Source of the DNA: Streptomyces albipurpureus | Lineage (GTDB): Bacteria; Actinomycetota; Actinomycetes; Streptomycetales; Streptomycetaceae | Length of the DNA stretch: 64,000 nucleotides | Direction: 5' to 3' | NCBI RefSeq assembly: GCF_023701525.1 | Contig: NZ_JAMQAW010000001.1 | Location: 124,001 to 188,000, forward strand | In this document: piece after piece, positions 8,827 to 16,286 of the stretch | How positions within the stretch are numbered: position 1 is the stretch's first letter | How the letters are laid out: every line of letters starts with the position of its first letter | Notes under the pieces: model-generated | Databases searched by the model: none | Told to the model about the DNA's origin: nothing | Seen by the model: the letters and a program-made list of their open reading frames with translations, nothing else | Translations under genes and position numbers: made by a program

Positions 8827-9822
8827 ATGGCATTGCTGACCTATCGCAAGGCGGTCGCCCACGGCATCGCCCAGGAGATGCGTCGCGACCCGCGGGTGGT
8901 GTTCTTCGGCGAGGACGTCGCCGCGGCCGGTGGCGTGTTCAGGACGACGACCGGGCTGCTGGACGAGTTCGGTCCGCGGCGCGTACGCGACACCCCCATC
9001 AGCGAGCAGGCCATCCTCGGCGCGGCCATGGGAGCCGCGATGACCGGGCTGCGGCCGATCGCCGAAATCACCTACGGCGACTTCTTCGCGCTCTGCTGGG
9101 ACCTGATCGCCAACGAGATCTCCAAGAGCCGCTATATGTCCGACGGACAGGTGTCGATCCCGCTGGTCATCCAGTGCGGCAACGGCGCCGGACTGCGCTT
9201 GGGGGCCCAGCACTCACAGTCCGTCGAGAACTGGGCCATGGCCGTCCCCGGCCTGAAGGTGGTCGCTCCGGCGACGGCCCGCGATGTGATCGGGCTGATG
9301 GCCGCGGCGGTCCGCGACCCGGACCCGGTGGTCTTCTTCAACCACAAGGCGCTCTACGGCGCCACGGAGGAGATCCCGGACCTGGATCGGGAGATCGTCG
9401 AGGAACTGGGCAAGGCCGTGGTGCGGCGCACCGGCGACGACGCCACCATCGTGGCGCTGGCGGCGATGGTGCCCAAGGCGCTGGCCGCCGCCGAACGGCT
9501 GAGCCAGGAGAGCGGCATCGAGTGCACCGTCGTCGATGTGCGCAGCCTGGTCCCGCTGGACACCGCGACCATCCTGGAGCACACCGCCCGTACCGGACGG
9601 CTGTTCACCGTGGAGGAGAACCCCCGGCTCTGCGGCTGGGGTGCGGAGATCGTGTCCATCGCCACCGAGGAGTGCTGGGGTGCGCTGACCGGCGCTCCGG
9701 TGCGGATCACCACTCCGCACATCCCCTTGCCGTCCGCTGACGCACTGGAGGAGCTGGCGATTCCTTCGGTGGAGCGGATTGCCCAGACGGTCGCCTCCGC
9801 CATGGGCGACTCACGAGCATGA
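8827..9822 (+). CDS. Thiamine-diphosphate dehydrogenase E1 subunit beta
   Basis: A 331-residue beta subunit partnering the alpha chain just upstream. Family signatures include VVFFGEDVAAAGGVF at residues about 24-38, DTPISEQAILGAAMGAA, EITYGDFFALCWDLIANE, and the C-terminal transketolase domain with VDVRSLVPLDTATI and LFTVEEN. The glutamate in GED is the residue expected to activate the thiazolium ring across the alpha-beta interface. A GGAG lies a few bases before the ATG. Together with the alpha chain it would decarboxylate a 2-oxoacid or cleave an acetoin-like diketone produced by the upstream hydrolases; that role is inferred from position only. Confidence 0.88.
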   Translation: MALLTYRKAVAHGIAQEMRRDPRVVFFGEDVAAAGGVFRTTTGLLDEFGPRRVRDTPISEQAILGAAMGAAMTGLRPIAEITYGDFFALCWDLIANEISKSRYMSDGQVSIPLVIQCGNGAGLRLGAQHSQSVENWAMAVPGLKVVAPATARDVIGLMAAAVRDPDPVVFFNHKALYGATEEIPDLDREIVEELGKAVVRRTGDDATIVALAAMVPKALAAAERLSQESGIECTVVDVRSLVPLDTATILEHTARTGRLFTVEENPRLCGWGAEIVSIATEECWGALTGAPVRITTPHIPLPSADALEELAIPSVERIAQTVASAMGDSRA

Positions 9823-9852
9823 TGAATTTCGCCCGCATTTAACCCATATAAC

Positions 9853-9865
9853 GCCCACATTGGGC
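9853..9865 (+). promoter_or_regulatory. Inverted repeat upstream of the dehydrogenase gene
   Basis: GCCCA-CAT-TGGGC forms a short dyad in the 81-base AT-richer gap before the gene at 9904. TATA and CATA flank it, giving a nearly symmetric outer element. It is a candidate operator or part of an internal promoter for the last forward gene of the catabolic locus. It shares ATTGG with the repeats near 12590, but the match is too short to assign the same regulator. Confidence 0.35.
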
Positions 9866-9903
9866 ATAGTTTCTGACCGTCAAAGATCGAGAGGGTACGA
9901 ACA

Positions 9904-10809
9904 ATGAGTGGAACCCGCAGTGAGCGACTCGGCTGGCTCGGCACCGGACGCATGGGCACGGTGATGGCCGGCGCGCTGCTGGACGGCGGCTCGGACGTCT
10001 CCGTGTGGAACCGCACCTCGTCCAAGACCGCGCCCCTGGTCGAGAAGGGCGCCAAGGCGGTCGACTCCATCACGGAGCTGGCCGGTGTGGACATCGTCTT
10101 CGTGATGGTCTCCGCGAGTGCGGACCTGATCAAGGTCACCACCGGTGAGGGCGGGCTGCTGAGCGCCGAGCGACTGCCCCAGATCATCGTGGACTGCTCG
10201 ACGGTCTCGGCCGAGGCGTCCGCCGAGGTCAGGGCAGCGGCCGAGGCCGCGGGGGTGGCCTTCCTGGCCTCCCCGATCAGCGGCAACCCGGCCATGGTCG
10301 AGGACGGCCGGGGAGCCATCGTGGCCTCCGGGCCGCGGGAGACCTATGACCGGGTGGTGCCCTATCTGTCGATGATCGCCCCGACCGTGGTGCACGCGGG
10401 ACCGGCGGAGCAGAGCCGCCTGGTGAAGATCTGCCACAACCTGTTCCTCGGCATGATCACGCAGGCGCTGGTGGAGGTCACCACGCTCGCCGAGAAGGGC
10501 GGGGTGCCGAAGGCCGCCTTCGTTGACTTCATCAACGGCTCGGTGCTCGGGTCCACCTTCATCAAGCACAAGGGCCGGGCCCTGGTCGAGCGCGACTACA
10601 CCCCCACGTTCAACAACAAGATGCTCCGCAAGGACTTCGACCTCGGGCTCGCCGCCGCGCGCGAGATGGAGGTCCCGCTGCCCGTGAGCAGCATGGTCCA
10701 CCAGCTGATCCAGACGGCGATCGGTCATGGTTTCGCCGAGCAGGACTACGCCGCGCTGTACGAGGTAGAAGCTCGGGCGGCGGGGATGCTCGATGGAGAC
10801 GCCAGTTAA
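9904..10809 (+). CDS. NAD(P)-dependent 3-hydroxyisobutyrate dehydrogenase family oxidoreductase
   Basis: A 301-residue beta-hydroxyacid dehydrogenase. The N-terminal Rossmann motif is GWLGTGRMGTVMAGALL, followed by the WNRTSSK cofactor-selecting segment; the Asn-Arg suggests NADP preference. The substrate motif (VDCSTVSAE, residues about 97-105) and the catalytic lysine helix (SRLVKICHNLFLG, about 175-187) are present. This family oxidises 3-hydroxyacids to semialdehydes or reduces them. The aldehyde dehydrogenase encoded convergently at 11107-12561 could take the resulting semialdehyde to an acid, which fits a shared pathway. The gene ends at a strong hairpin. Confidence 0.88.
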   Translation: MSGTRSERLGWLGTGRMGTVMAGALLDGGSDVSVWNRTSSKTAPLVEKGAKAVDSITELAGVDIVFVMVSASADLIKVTTGEGGLLSAERLPQIIVDCSTVSAEASAEVRAAAEAAGVAFLASPISGNPAMVEDGRGAIVASGPRETYDRVVPYLSMIAPTVVHAGPAEQSRLVKICHNLFLGMITQALVEVTTLAEKGGVPKAAFVDFINGSVLGSTFIKHKGRALVERDYTPTFNNKMLRKDFDLGLAAAREMEVPLPVSSMVHQLIQTAIGHGFAEQDYAALYEVEARAAGMLDGDAS

Positions 10810-10827
10810 GGGCGTCTCCCCCTGAAC

Positions 10828-10883
10828 GACCGCCGTGTGTGTGCCACTGCTCCCTGTCCTGCGTTGGCGCGCACACGGCGGTC
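10828..10883 (+). terminator. Rho-independent-like terminator of the forward catabolic genes
   Basis: Arms GACCGCCGTGTG (10828-10839) and CACACGGCGGTC (10872-10883) are perfect 12-bp complements around a 32-base loop, followed by TTGTTGT. It lies 19 bases after the stop codon of the dehydrogenase gene. Confidence 0.7.
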
Positions 10884-11002
10884 TTGTTGTGCGGTGCGGG
10901 GCGGCGGGCACTCCGGAGGATGGACTCCGGTGGGCGCGTCGGCCCTCAGAACGGCGGTTCTGGGTGTGCCCGCCCGGCTTCGCCTTCGGCAGCGCACACA
11001 CG

Positions 11003-11031
11003 GACGCCCCGCTCGATCGGAGCGGGGCGTC
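11003..11031. terminator. Bidirectional hairpin between convergent genes
   Basis: GACGCCCCGCTC and GAGCGGGGCGTC pair perfectly over 12 bp around the loop GATCG. The hairpin sits between the forward dehydrogenase gene and the reverse aldehyde dehydrogenase gene and can stop transcription from both sides. The 297-base gap between the two genes holds only this hairpin, the preceding one and GC-rich filler. Confidence 0.7.
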
Positions 11032-11106
11032 TGTGCCGATGGTGGCCGTGCCCCCGGCCGGGCGGACGGCCCGGCCGGGGTTCCCGCGCCGTGGCGGGCC
11101 TATGGC

Positions 11107-12561
11107 TCACCAGTCGGTCGCGATGTACTTCGTCTCCGTGTACTCAAGGATGCCCTCGTGCCCACCCTCACGACCCAGTCCACTCTGCTTGACCCCGCCG
11201 AACGGGGCGGCCGGGTCAGAGACGATCCCGCGGTTCAGGCCGACCATCCCGGTCTCCAACGCCCCCGAGATCGCCAGGCCCCGGCGCAGATCGCGGGTGT
11301 AGACGTACGAGACCAGTCCGTACTCGGTCGCGTTGGCGAGCCGGACCGCTTCGTTCTCGTCGCGGAACCGGACCAGCGGGGCCACCGGTCCGAAGATCTC
11401 CTCGTCGAGGATGGCGGACCCGGCCGCGACCTGGTCGAGGACGGTCGGCTCGTAGTAGTAGCCGATACGGTCGGGAATGCGTCCACCGGTCTTGACCCGG
11501 GCTCCCCGCGAAACCGCGTCATCGACCAGCTCGGCCACCTTGGCCTGGGCGTCGGCGTTCACCAGCGGGCCGACCTCGGTGTCCTGCTCAAGACCGGGAC
11601 CGACGCGCAGCGAGGCCATCGCGGCTGCGAGTCGTGTACCGAACTCCTCGGCGACCGACTCATGGACATAGAAGCGGTTGGCGGCGGTGCAGGCTTCGCC
11701 GCCGTTGCGCATCTTGGCGAGCATGGCCCCTTGGACCGCGGCATCCAGATCCGCGTCTTCCAGGACCAGGAAGGGCGCATTGCCCCCGAGCTCCATGGAG
11801 GTGCTCAGCACACGGTCTGCGGCTCCGTGCAGAAGCCTTCTGCCGACCTCGGTGGAACCGGTGAAGGAGAGCTTCCGTACGGCGGAGTGGTCCAGCATGG
11901 CCGTGACCACGGCGCCCGACCGGTCGGCGGGAACGACATTGACGACCCCGTCCGGCGCACCGGCCTCGGCCATCAGGGCGCCGATGGCCAGGGCGGTCAG
12001 GGGGGTGTCGCTGGCGGGCTTCAGAACGACCGCGCAGCCGGCGGCCAGGGCGGGACCGATCTTTCGGGTCGCCATGGCAGCGGGGTAGTTCCAGGGGGTG
12101 ACCAGCACGGCGACCCCGATGGGCGCCCGGTCGACGAGTATCCGGTAGCCGCCGGCGGGGGCGTGCTGGACGGTTCCGGCGAGGCGTACGGCCTCCTCGG
12201 AGTACCAGCGGAAGAACTCGGCGGCGTAGGCGACCTCGGCCCGGGCGTCGGGGAGTGCCTTGCCGTTCTCGGCGCTGATGAGGGTGGCGAAGAACTCCGA
12301 GCGCTCGGTCATCAGCTCGTAGGCGCGCCGCAGCACGGCGGAACGCTGTCGGGCCGGTGTAGCCGCCCACCCCGGCATGGCCTCGGCGGCGGCGTCCACG
12401 GCGGCTACGGCGTCGGCGACGGTGGCGGAGGCGACATCGGCGATCGGCATGGCGGCGGCAGGGTCATGGACCTCGATCCGACGGCCGTCGGACGACGGGC
12501 GCCAGGATCCACCGATGAGGAGTTCGGTGGGGCACTGGTCCAAGGCGTCGCGCAGTTTCAT
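11107..12561 (-). CDS. gabD: NAD(P)-dependent succinate-semialdehyde dehydrogenase
   Basis: A 484-residue aldehyde dehydrogenase. It has the cofactor-binding VTPWNYPAAMATRKIGPALAA segment, the glycine motif FTGSTEVGRRL, the general-base glutamate in MELGGNAPF near residue 255 and the nucleophile Cys in NGGEACTAANRFYV near residue 290, where SSADH enzymes read GQ(T/V)C. The C-terminal AAPFGGVKQSGLGREGG is the usual SSADH ending. It oxidises succinate semialdehyde or a related short semialdehyde. It is convergent with the forward catabolic genes and divergent from the GntR regulator, with TTGGCT repeats over its promoter, so it is probably controlled by that regulator. The exact semialdehyde substrate could differ from succinate semialdehyde. 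Confidence 0.88.
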   Translation of the reverse strand: MKLRDALDQCPTELLIGGSWRPSSDGRRIEVHDPAAAMPIADVASATVADAVAAVDAAAEAMPGWAATPARQRSAVLRRAYELMTERSEFFATLISAENGKALPDARAEVAYAAEFFRWYSEEAVRLAGTVQHAPAGGYRILVDRAPIGVAVLVTPWNYPAAMATRKIGPALAAGCAVVLKPASDTPLTALAIGALMAEAGAPDGVVNVVPADRSGAVVTAMLDHSAVRKLSFTGSTEVGRRLLHGAADRVLSTSMELGGNAPFLVLEDADLDAAVQGAMLAKMRNGGEACTAANRFYVHESVAEEFGTRLAAAMASLRVGPGLEQDTEVGPLVNADAQAKVAELVDDAVSRGARVKTGGRIPDRIGYYYEPTVLDQVAAGSAILDEEIFGPVAPLVRFRDENEAVRLANATEYGLVSYVYTRDLRRGLAISGALETGMVGLNRGIVSDPAAPFGGVKQSGLGREGGHEGILEYTETKYIATDW

Positions 12562-12585
12562 GGGGCTCCTTAGAGACGGCAGGCA

Positions 12586-12617
12586 ATTGGCTTAGCCAAT
12601 TAGCCAATATAGGCCTA
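12586..12617. promoter_or_regulatory. Candidate GntR operator with three TTGGCT half-sites
   Basis: ATTGGCT-T-AGCCAAT (12586-12600) is a perfect dyad with 7-bp arms. A further AGCCAAT (12602-12608) and the palindrome TAGGCCTA (12610-12617) follow at once. The cluster lies in the intergenic region between the aldehyde dehydrogenase start (12561, reverse) and the GntR gene (12728, forward), the classic place for autoregulation by a divergent GntR-family protein. The sequence is seen directly; the assignment is inferred. Confidence 0.65.
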
Positions 12618-12727
12618 AGGTGGGTATGGGGTCCATGTCCCACCCGAGTGAGAGAAGAAGTTTGAGAATGTGGCAAGGTGGCCTGGCCACCGGGCCGCTA
12701 GAGCCCGAGCCACAAGGAGGCAGAGCC

Positions 12728-13753
12728 GTGCCAGGGACCGATGCCACCGGGCCGGACCGCTCGACGCGGACCGCGGAAGCGACCGACGCAGGGACGGGCC
12801 ATCACCCAGAGGGCCCCGGGAAAGCCGTCGCCTCGGACGACTCCCCGCCGCACAGGAAGAACCCATCGCGGCGGGACGCACAGCACACCCACGTGGAAGA
12901 CCCCGGTATCGAAGCGCCTTCCACGACAGCGGACGCACGGGGAACCACCCGCAGGGGAACCGGCGCCCGAGCCAAGGCCGCCCGGACCGCACCCGCCGTC
13001 GATCTGCGCCCCCTGCGCCCCCTGGCCGTACGGCCGCTGTCCGATCGGGTCGCCGATCAGATCCGCGAGTTCATCGTCAACGAGGACCTGGCGGAGGACA
13101 CCCGGCTACCCGCCGAGCGCGATCTCGCCGTCCGGTTCGGCACCAGCCGTCCCACCGTCAGCCAGGCGCTGCGCACGCTCTCCCTGATGGGGCTGGTGGA
13201 GATCCGTCCCGGTTCGGGCGCCTATGTGGTGCACCGACCGGATCGGGTGATGACGGCGACGGTGGGGTTGATGCTCGATCTGGACCGGCAGTCGATCCCC
13301 CACCTCGCCCAACTGCGACTCTGGTTGGAGACAGTCGGCGTCCAGGAGGCCATCAGCGCCCTGCACTCCCCCTCGTCCGCGGTCGAACCCGGCCCCGATG
13401 CCGGGCTGGCCGACATACGGACGGCGTTCGAACGGCTGCGGGAGAGCGCTGGGAACGTCTCCGCCTGGATCGCCGCTGACACCGTCTTCCACGCCACCAT
13501 CGTGCGGCGCTCGGGCAATCCGTTCCTCGCCTCCATCTACGAGTCGGTCCACACGGCCGTGATCCGGTACGAGTACGAGCCCTGGATCAGGTCCCAGACC
13601 ATGCCGCCCTGGCTCGCCCCGGGAGAGGCGGAGCGGCTGATCGCCGTACATGAACCGATCATGGAAGCGATCGAAGCCACGGATTCATCGGCCGCCCTGG
13701 TGGCGGTTCGCCACCATCACGACACGATGATGGCGAACATCCGAACACGCTGA
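12728..13753 (+). CDS. GntR family transcriptional regulator (FadR/FCD type)
   Basis: A 341-residue regulator. The GTG at 12728 is chosen because AAGGAGG lies 7 bases upstream; earlier in-frame GTG/ATG codons (12620, 12626, 12668) have no comparable ribosome site and would run into the operator. Residues 1 to about 97 are low-complexity and probably disordered. The winged-helix domain follows: LSDRVADQIREFI, LPAERDLAVRFGTSRPTVSQAL and EIRPGSGAYVV. The remaining part is an all-helical FCD ligand domain with HATIVRRSGNPF and a late RHHHDTMM segment, matching the metal/carboxylate-binding histidines of FCD proteins. It probably represses the divergent dehydrogenase gene and perhaps the whole catabolic locus, responding to a pathway acid. 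Confidence 0.88.
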   Translation: MPGTDATGPDRSTRTAEATDAGTGHHPEGPGKAVASDDSPPHRKNPSRRDAQHTHVEDPGIEAPSTTADARGTTRRGTGARAKAARTAPAVDLRPLRPLAVRPLSDRVADQIREFIVNEDLAEDTRLPAERDLAVRFGTSRPTVSQALRTLSLMGLVEIRPGSGAYVVHRPDRVMTATVGLMLDLDRQSIPHLAQLRLWLETVGVQEAISALHSPSSAVEPGPDAGLADIRTAFERLRESAGNVSAWIAADTVFHATIVRRSGNPFLASIYESVHTAVIRYEYEPWIRSQTMPPWLAPGEAERLIAVHEPIMEAIEATDSSAALVAVRHHHDTMMANIRTR

Positions 13754-13803
13754 AGGGCGGCCCGAGGTCCCCCTCAGGTCCGCCCGATCGCCATCAAGGC
13801 AGG

Positions 13804-14313
13804 TCAGTTCGCGGCGGTGCGCGGCGGTCCCTCACCGTCCGCGGAACCGATCGCCAGCGGCTCCCCCACCACCCGTTCGGCCATGGCGAGCCCCCAGAGA
13901 TCGACGTCCGCGCGCAACTCCGCCTCGGCGACGGTCCGCGCGGCCTCGATCTCCACCGCCCCTTCAGCAAGGACGCGGGCTCGCTCGCGCTGCCCCTCCG
14001 CCCGGGCTGCGGCGATCAGTTCCAGGCCTTCCTCATGCGCCCGTTGACGGGTGCGGGCCGCCTCATGGCGGGCCTCGGCGAGGATCGCCTCACGCTCGGC
14101 ACGAACGGTCTCAGCCTCGGCGCGCACCTGCTCCGCATCGGCGGCCACCCCGTAGATCGCCTCTTCGCGCCGTTTCACGATGTCGGCGGCCCGGGGCAAC
14201 ACCCGCCAGGCAAGGAGGACATAGACAATCCCGAAGGAGACAAAGCACACCAGAATCTGATAACCACTCGGATTGAGCGGCCCGATATCGAACGGCAGCA
14301 GATTCTCATTCAT
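13804..14313 (-). CDS. Stand-alone F0 ATP synthase subunit b-like protein
   Basis: A 169-residue protein with one N-terminal transmembrane helix (GYQILVCFVSFGIVYVLLAW, residues about 17-36). A long Ala/Glu/Arg-rich amphipathic helix follows from about residue 45 to 145, and the end is AMAERVVGEPLAIG. This is the architecture and spacing of ATP synthase subunit b, including the conserved RVLPR turn after the membrane helix and the terminal helix that meets subunit delta. No other atp gene is nearby; genuine atpF lies inside an atp operon in Streptomyces. It is therefore either a paralogue that can replace AtpF or a repurposed membrane coiled coil. It is convergent with the GntR gene, 50 bases apart. 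Confidence 0.75.
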   Translation of the reverse strand: MNENLLPFDIGPLNPSGYQILVCFVSFGIVYVLLAWRVLPRAADIVKRREEAIYGVAADAEQVRAEAETVRAEREAILAEARHEAARTRQRAHEEGLELIAAARAEGQRERARVLAEGAVEIEAARTVAEAELRADVDLWGLAMAERVVGEPLAIGSADGEGPPRTAAN

Positions 14314-14791
14314 GTCCCTCGCCTACCCGTTCGACTCACTCCGGAACCGCGCGCCCAAGCGGCAGTTGACCGGTTCAGCATGTGCCCTCCATCAGACCAT
14401 CCCGCCCGAGCCTCGCCGAGACCAACACACGCGAAGGTCGCGGTTTACCGATCCCTCCCTGGGTACGGCGGGCAGCGACAGGCCGTTCAACGGGCGGGCC
14501 GCCGGGGGCTCCCGGCAAGAAGAGCCAGCCGGGACAATCGCGGCGATGACCGTCAGCCGGGCATTCGGCTCGGAGGTGCCCCCCGGGCGACCGCCACCCT
14601 CGACGAGCTCGCCCAGCGCGCCACCCGGACGGCGCTGACCAACCGTGAGCAACGCTCACCCTCTTGGGTGCTGATCTCCCTCCATCCGGGAGGGACATGG
14701 CCGCCATTACATTCCAAAGCACAACACTCGGGACAGACTGCTGAGCACCTAGTCCCGCTCTTACGGGACATCAGCACAAGGAGACCTCTCC
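14314..14791. promoter_or_regulatory. Intergenic region with three hairpins before the protease gene
   Basis: No convincing gene is seen in these 478 bases. Three short perfect inverted repeats precede the protease start: GTGAGC-AAC-GCTCAC (14645-14659), TCCCTCC-ATCCG-GGAGGGA (14677-14695) and GTCCCG-CTCTTA-CGGGAC (14752-14769). The last ends 8 bases before the AAGGAG ribosome site, so it is certainly placed to affect translation or mRNA stability. The outer two may be operators. Promoters for the divergent b-like gene and the protease should also lie here. Confidence 0.5.
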
Positions 14792-15853
14792 ATGAGACGC
14801 ACGCTCACCGCGCGCATCTTCCTGTCCCTCCTGCTCACGGTCCCCGTCATGGGCTTGGGGGCGTCCGCCGCCTCGGCCAAGCCCGAGCCATCGCCGGGTG
14901 TCACCGCCTCCGCCACCCAGTACGCCCTGGATGCCCGGCTGGAAAGCGCGCTGGGCGAGCACTCGGCCGGCTCCTATCTCGACACCCAGACCGGTGAGCT
15001 CGTCGTCGCCGTCACCGACGAGACCTCCGCCGAACAGGTACGCAAGGCCGGCGCCCGTGCGCAGGTGGTCAAGCGCAGCACGGCACAACTGGAAGCGGCC
15101 ATGGCCGTACTGGAGGAGCGGGCGAAGATCCCCGGCACCTCATGGGGCATCGACCCTTCGACCAACCAGGTCGCGGTCGAGGCAGATGAATCGGTCTCCA
15201 CGCAATCCATCACCGTCCTCAACACCGTGGCCAGCGGACTCGGCGATGCGGTGCGGATCAAGCGCGTGCCCGGCGTCTTCGCCAAGGAGTTGGCGGGAGG
15301 GGACGCCATCTGGTCCGGGGGCTACCGCTGCTCGGCGGCGTTCAACGTGGTGCGGAACGGCGTCCGTTCGTTCCTCACGGCCGGACACTGCACCAACATC
15401 GGCCCCAGTTGGTCGACCAGCAACGGCGGCATCGAGGTCGGTACCCGCGATGGCTCCAGTTACCCGACCAACGACTACGGGATCATCCGCTACACGGACA
15501 ACTCGCAGCCCGAGGGAACCGTCAACCTCTACGACGGCAACTTCCAGGACATCACATCCGCCGCGGACGCCATCGTCGGCCAGGCGATCCAGAAGAGCGG
15601 CTCGACCACCCAGCTGACCAATGGATCGGTCACCGCGGTGAACGTCACCGTGAACTACAGCGACGGGCCCGTCTACGGTCTGGTGCGGACGACCGCTTGC
15701 TCCGCCGGTGGCGACAGCGGAGGCGCGCACTTCTCCGGCTCGACCGCGCTGGGCATCCACTCGGGCAGCTCCGGCTGTCGCGGTACCAACGGCTCCGCCC
15801 TCCACCAGCCGGTGACCGAGGCACTGAACGTGTACCAGGTGGCCGTCTACTAG
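14792..15853 (+). CDS. Secreted chymotrypsin-like serine protease (streptogrisin family, S1E)
   Basis: A 353-residue preproprotease. A signal peptide (RIFLSLLLTVPVMGLGASAASA, cleaved near residue 30) is followed by an alpha-lytic-protease-type propeptide to about residue 168. The mature protease starts around GGDAIWSGGYRCS. The catalytic triad is visible: His in TAGHC, Asp in TNDYGIIRY and Ser in GGDSGGAHF. Paired cysteines (RCS/GHC and TACSAG/SSGC) match the two streptogrisin disulfides. The propeptide acts as a folding chaperone and is removed outside the cell. The ATG has AAGGAG upstream. It most resembles streptogrisins such as SGPC/SGPE without their C-terminal chitin-binding extension. 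A strong hairpin follows the stop. Confidence 0.94.
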   Translation: MRRTLTARIFLSLLLTVPVMGLGASAASAKPEPSPGVTASATQYALDARLESALGEHSAGSYLDTQTGELVVAVTDETSAEQVRKAGARAQVVKRSTAQLEAAMAVLEERAKIPGTSWGIDPSTNQVAVEADESVSTQSITVLNTVASGLGDAVRIKRVPGVFAKELAGGDAIWSGGYRCSAAFNVVRNGVRSFLTAGHCTNIGPSWSTSNGGIEVGTRDGSSYPTNDYGIIRYTDNSQPEGTVNLYDGNFQDITSAADAIVGQAIQKSGSTTQLTNGSVTAVNVTVNYSDGPVYGLVRTTACSAGGDSGGAHFSGSTALGIHSGSSGCRGTNGSALHQPVTEALNVYQVAVY

Positions 15854-16286
15854 ACCAAGCTCGACGCATGACATGGTGCCCGCCCCTGGCTCTACGGGGG
15901 CGGGCGCACCCCTGCCCCAGCCGGGCCGCACCTGGCCGTTCGACGAGGGCAGCCCTCAGCACCCGTGGTCATTGACGGCCACTGCCGCGCCCCGGGCTCT
16001 CCATCGCTCCGATATCAGCGGCTCGATCCGTGACCGAGAAGGAGCCAGACCGGGCGGCGGCCGTCGAGTCGCTGTCGGCGCAAGTGCAACCCTGGTGGTC
16101 CAGGCCCTGGTCACCGCATTCCAGCGGTGCTCGAAGGAGGAGCTCCGGGCCGCGTTCGGTGCGCAGCCGCCCTCCCCCGATGGCCAGCGGTGAAACAGCT
16201 CCCGGTACGCGGCCCTGACACCGATCGCCATGCCGGGTGGCGCGTATGCACCCGCCGGCCTACGCGCCATGACAACCCTGGGCGCG
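15854..16286. terminator. Protease terminator hairpin, then gene-free sequence
   Basis: GGTGCCCGCCCC (15875-15886) and GGGGCGGGCGCACC (15897-15910) pair around a short loop with one bulge, 22 bases past the protease stop. The remaining bases up to the end of the reverse FadB gene at 16287 show no ORF with convincing codon use and no recognised element. Confidence 0.6.

Noticed and set aside
10837..12573. Very long forward ORF antisense to the aldehyde dehydrogenase
   Set aside because: A high-GC shadow frame; the reverse strand encodes a complete, motif-rich dehydrogenase.
2..13753. Ectoine breakdown cluster
   Set aside because: An M24-fold hydrolase and a semialdehyde dehydrogenase are present, but there is no DoeB-type deacetylase and no MocR-type EnuR regulator; the E1 subunits and amidohydrolases do not fit.
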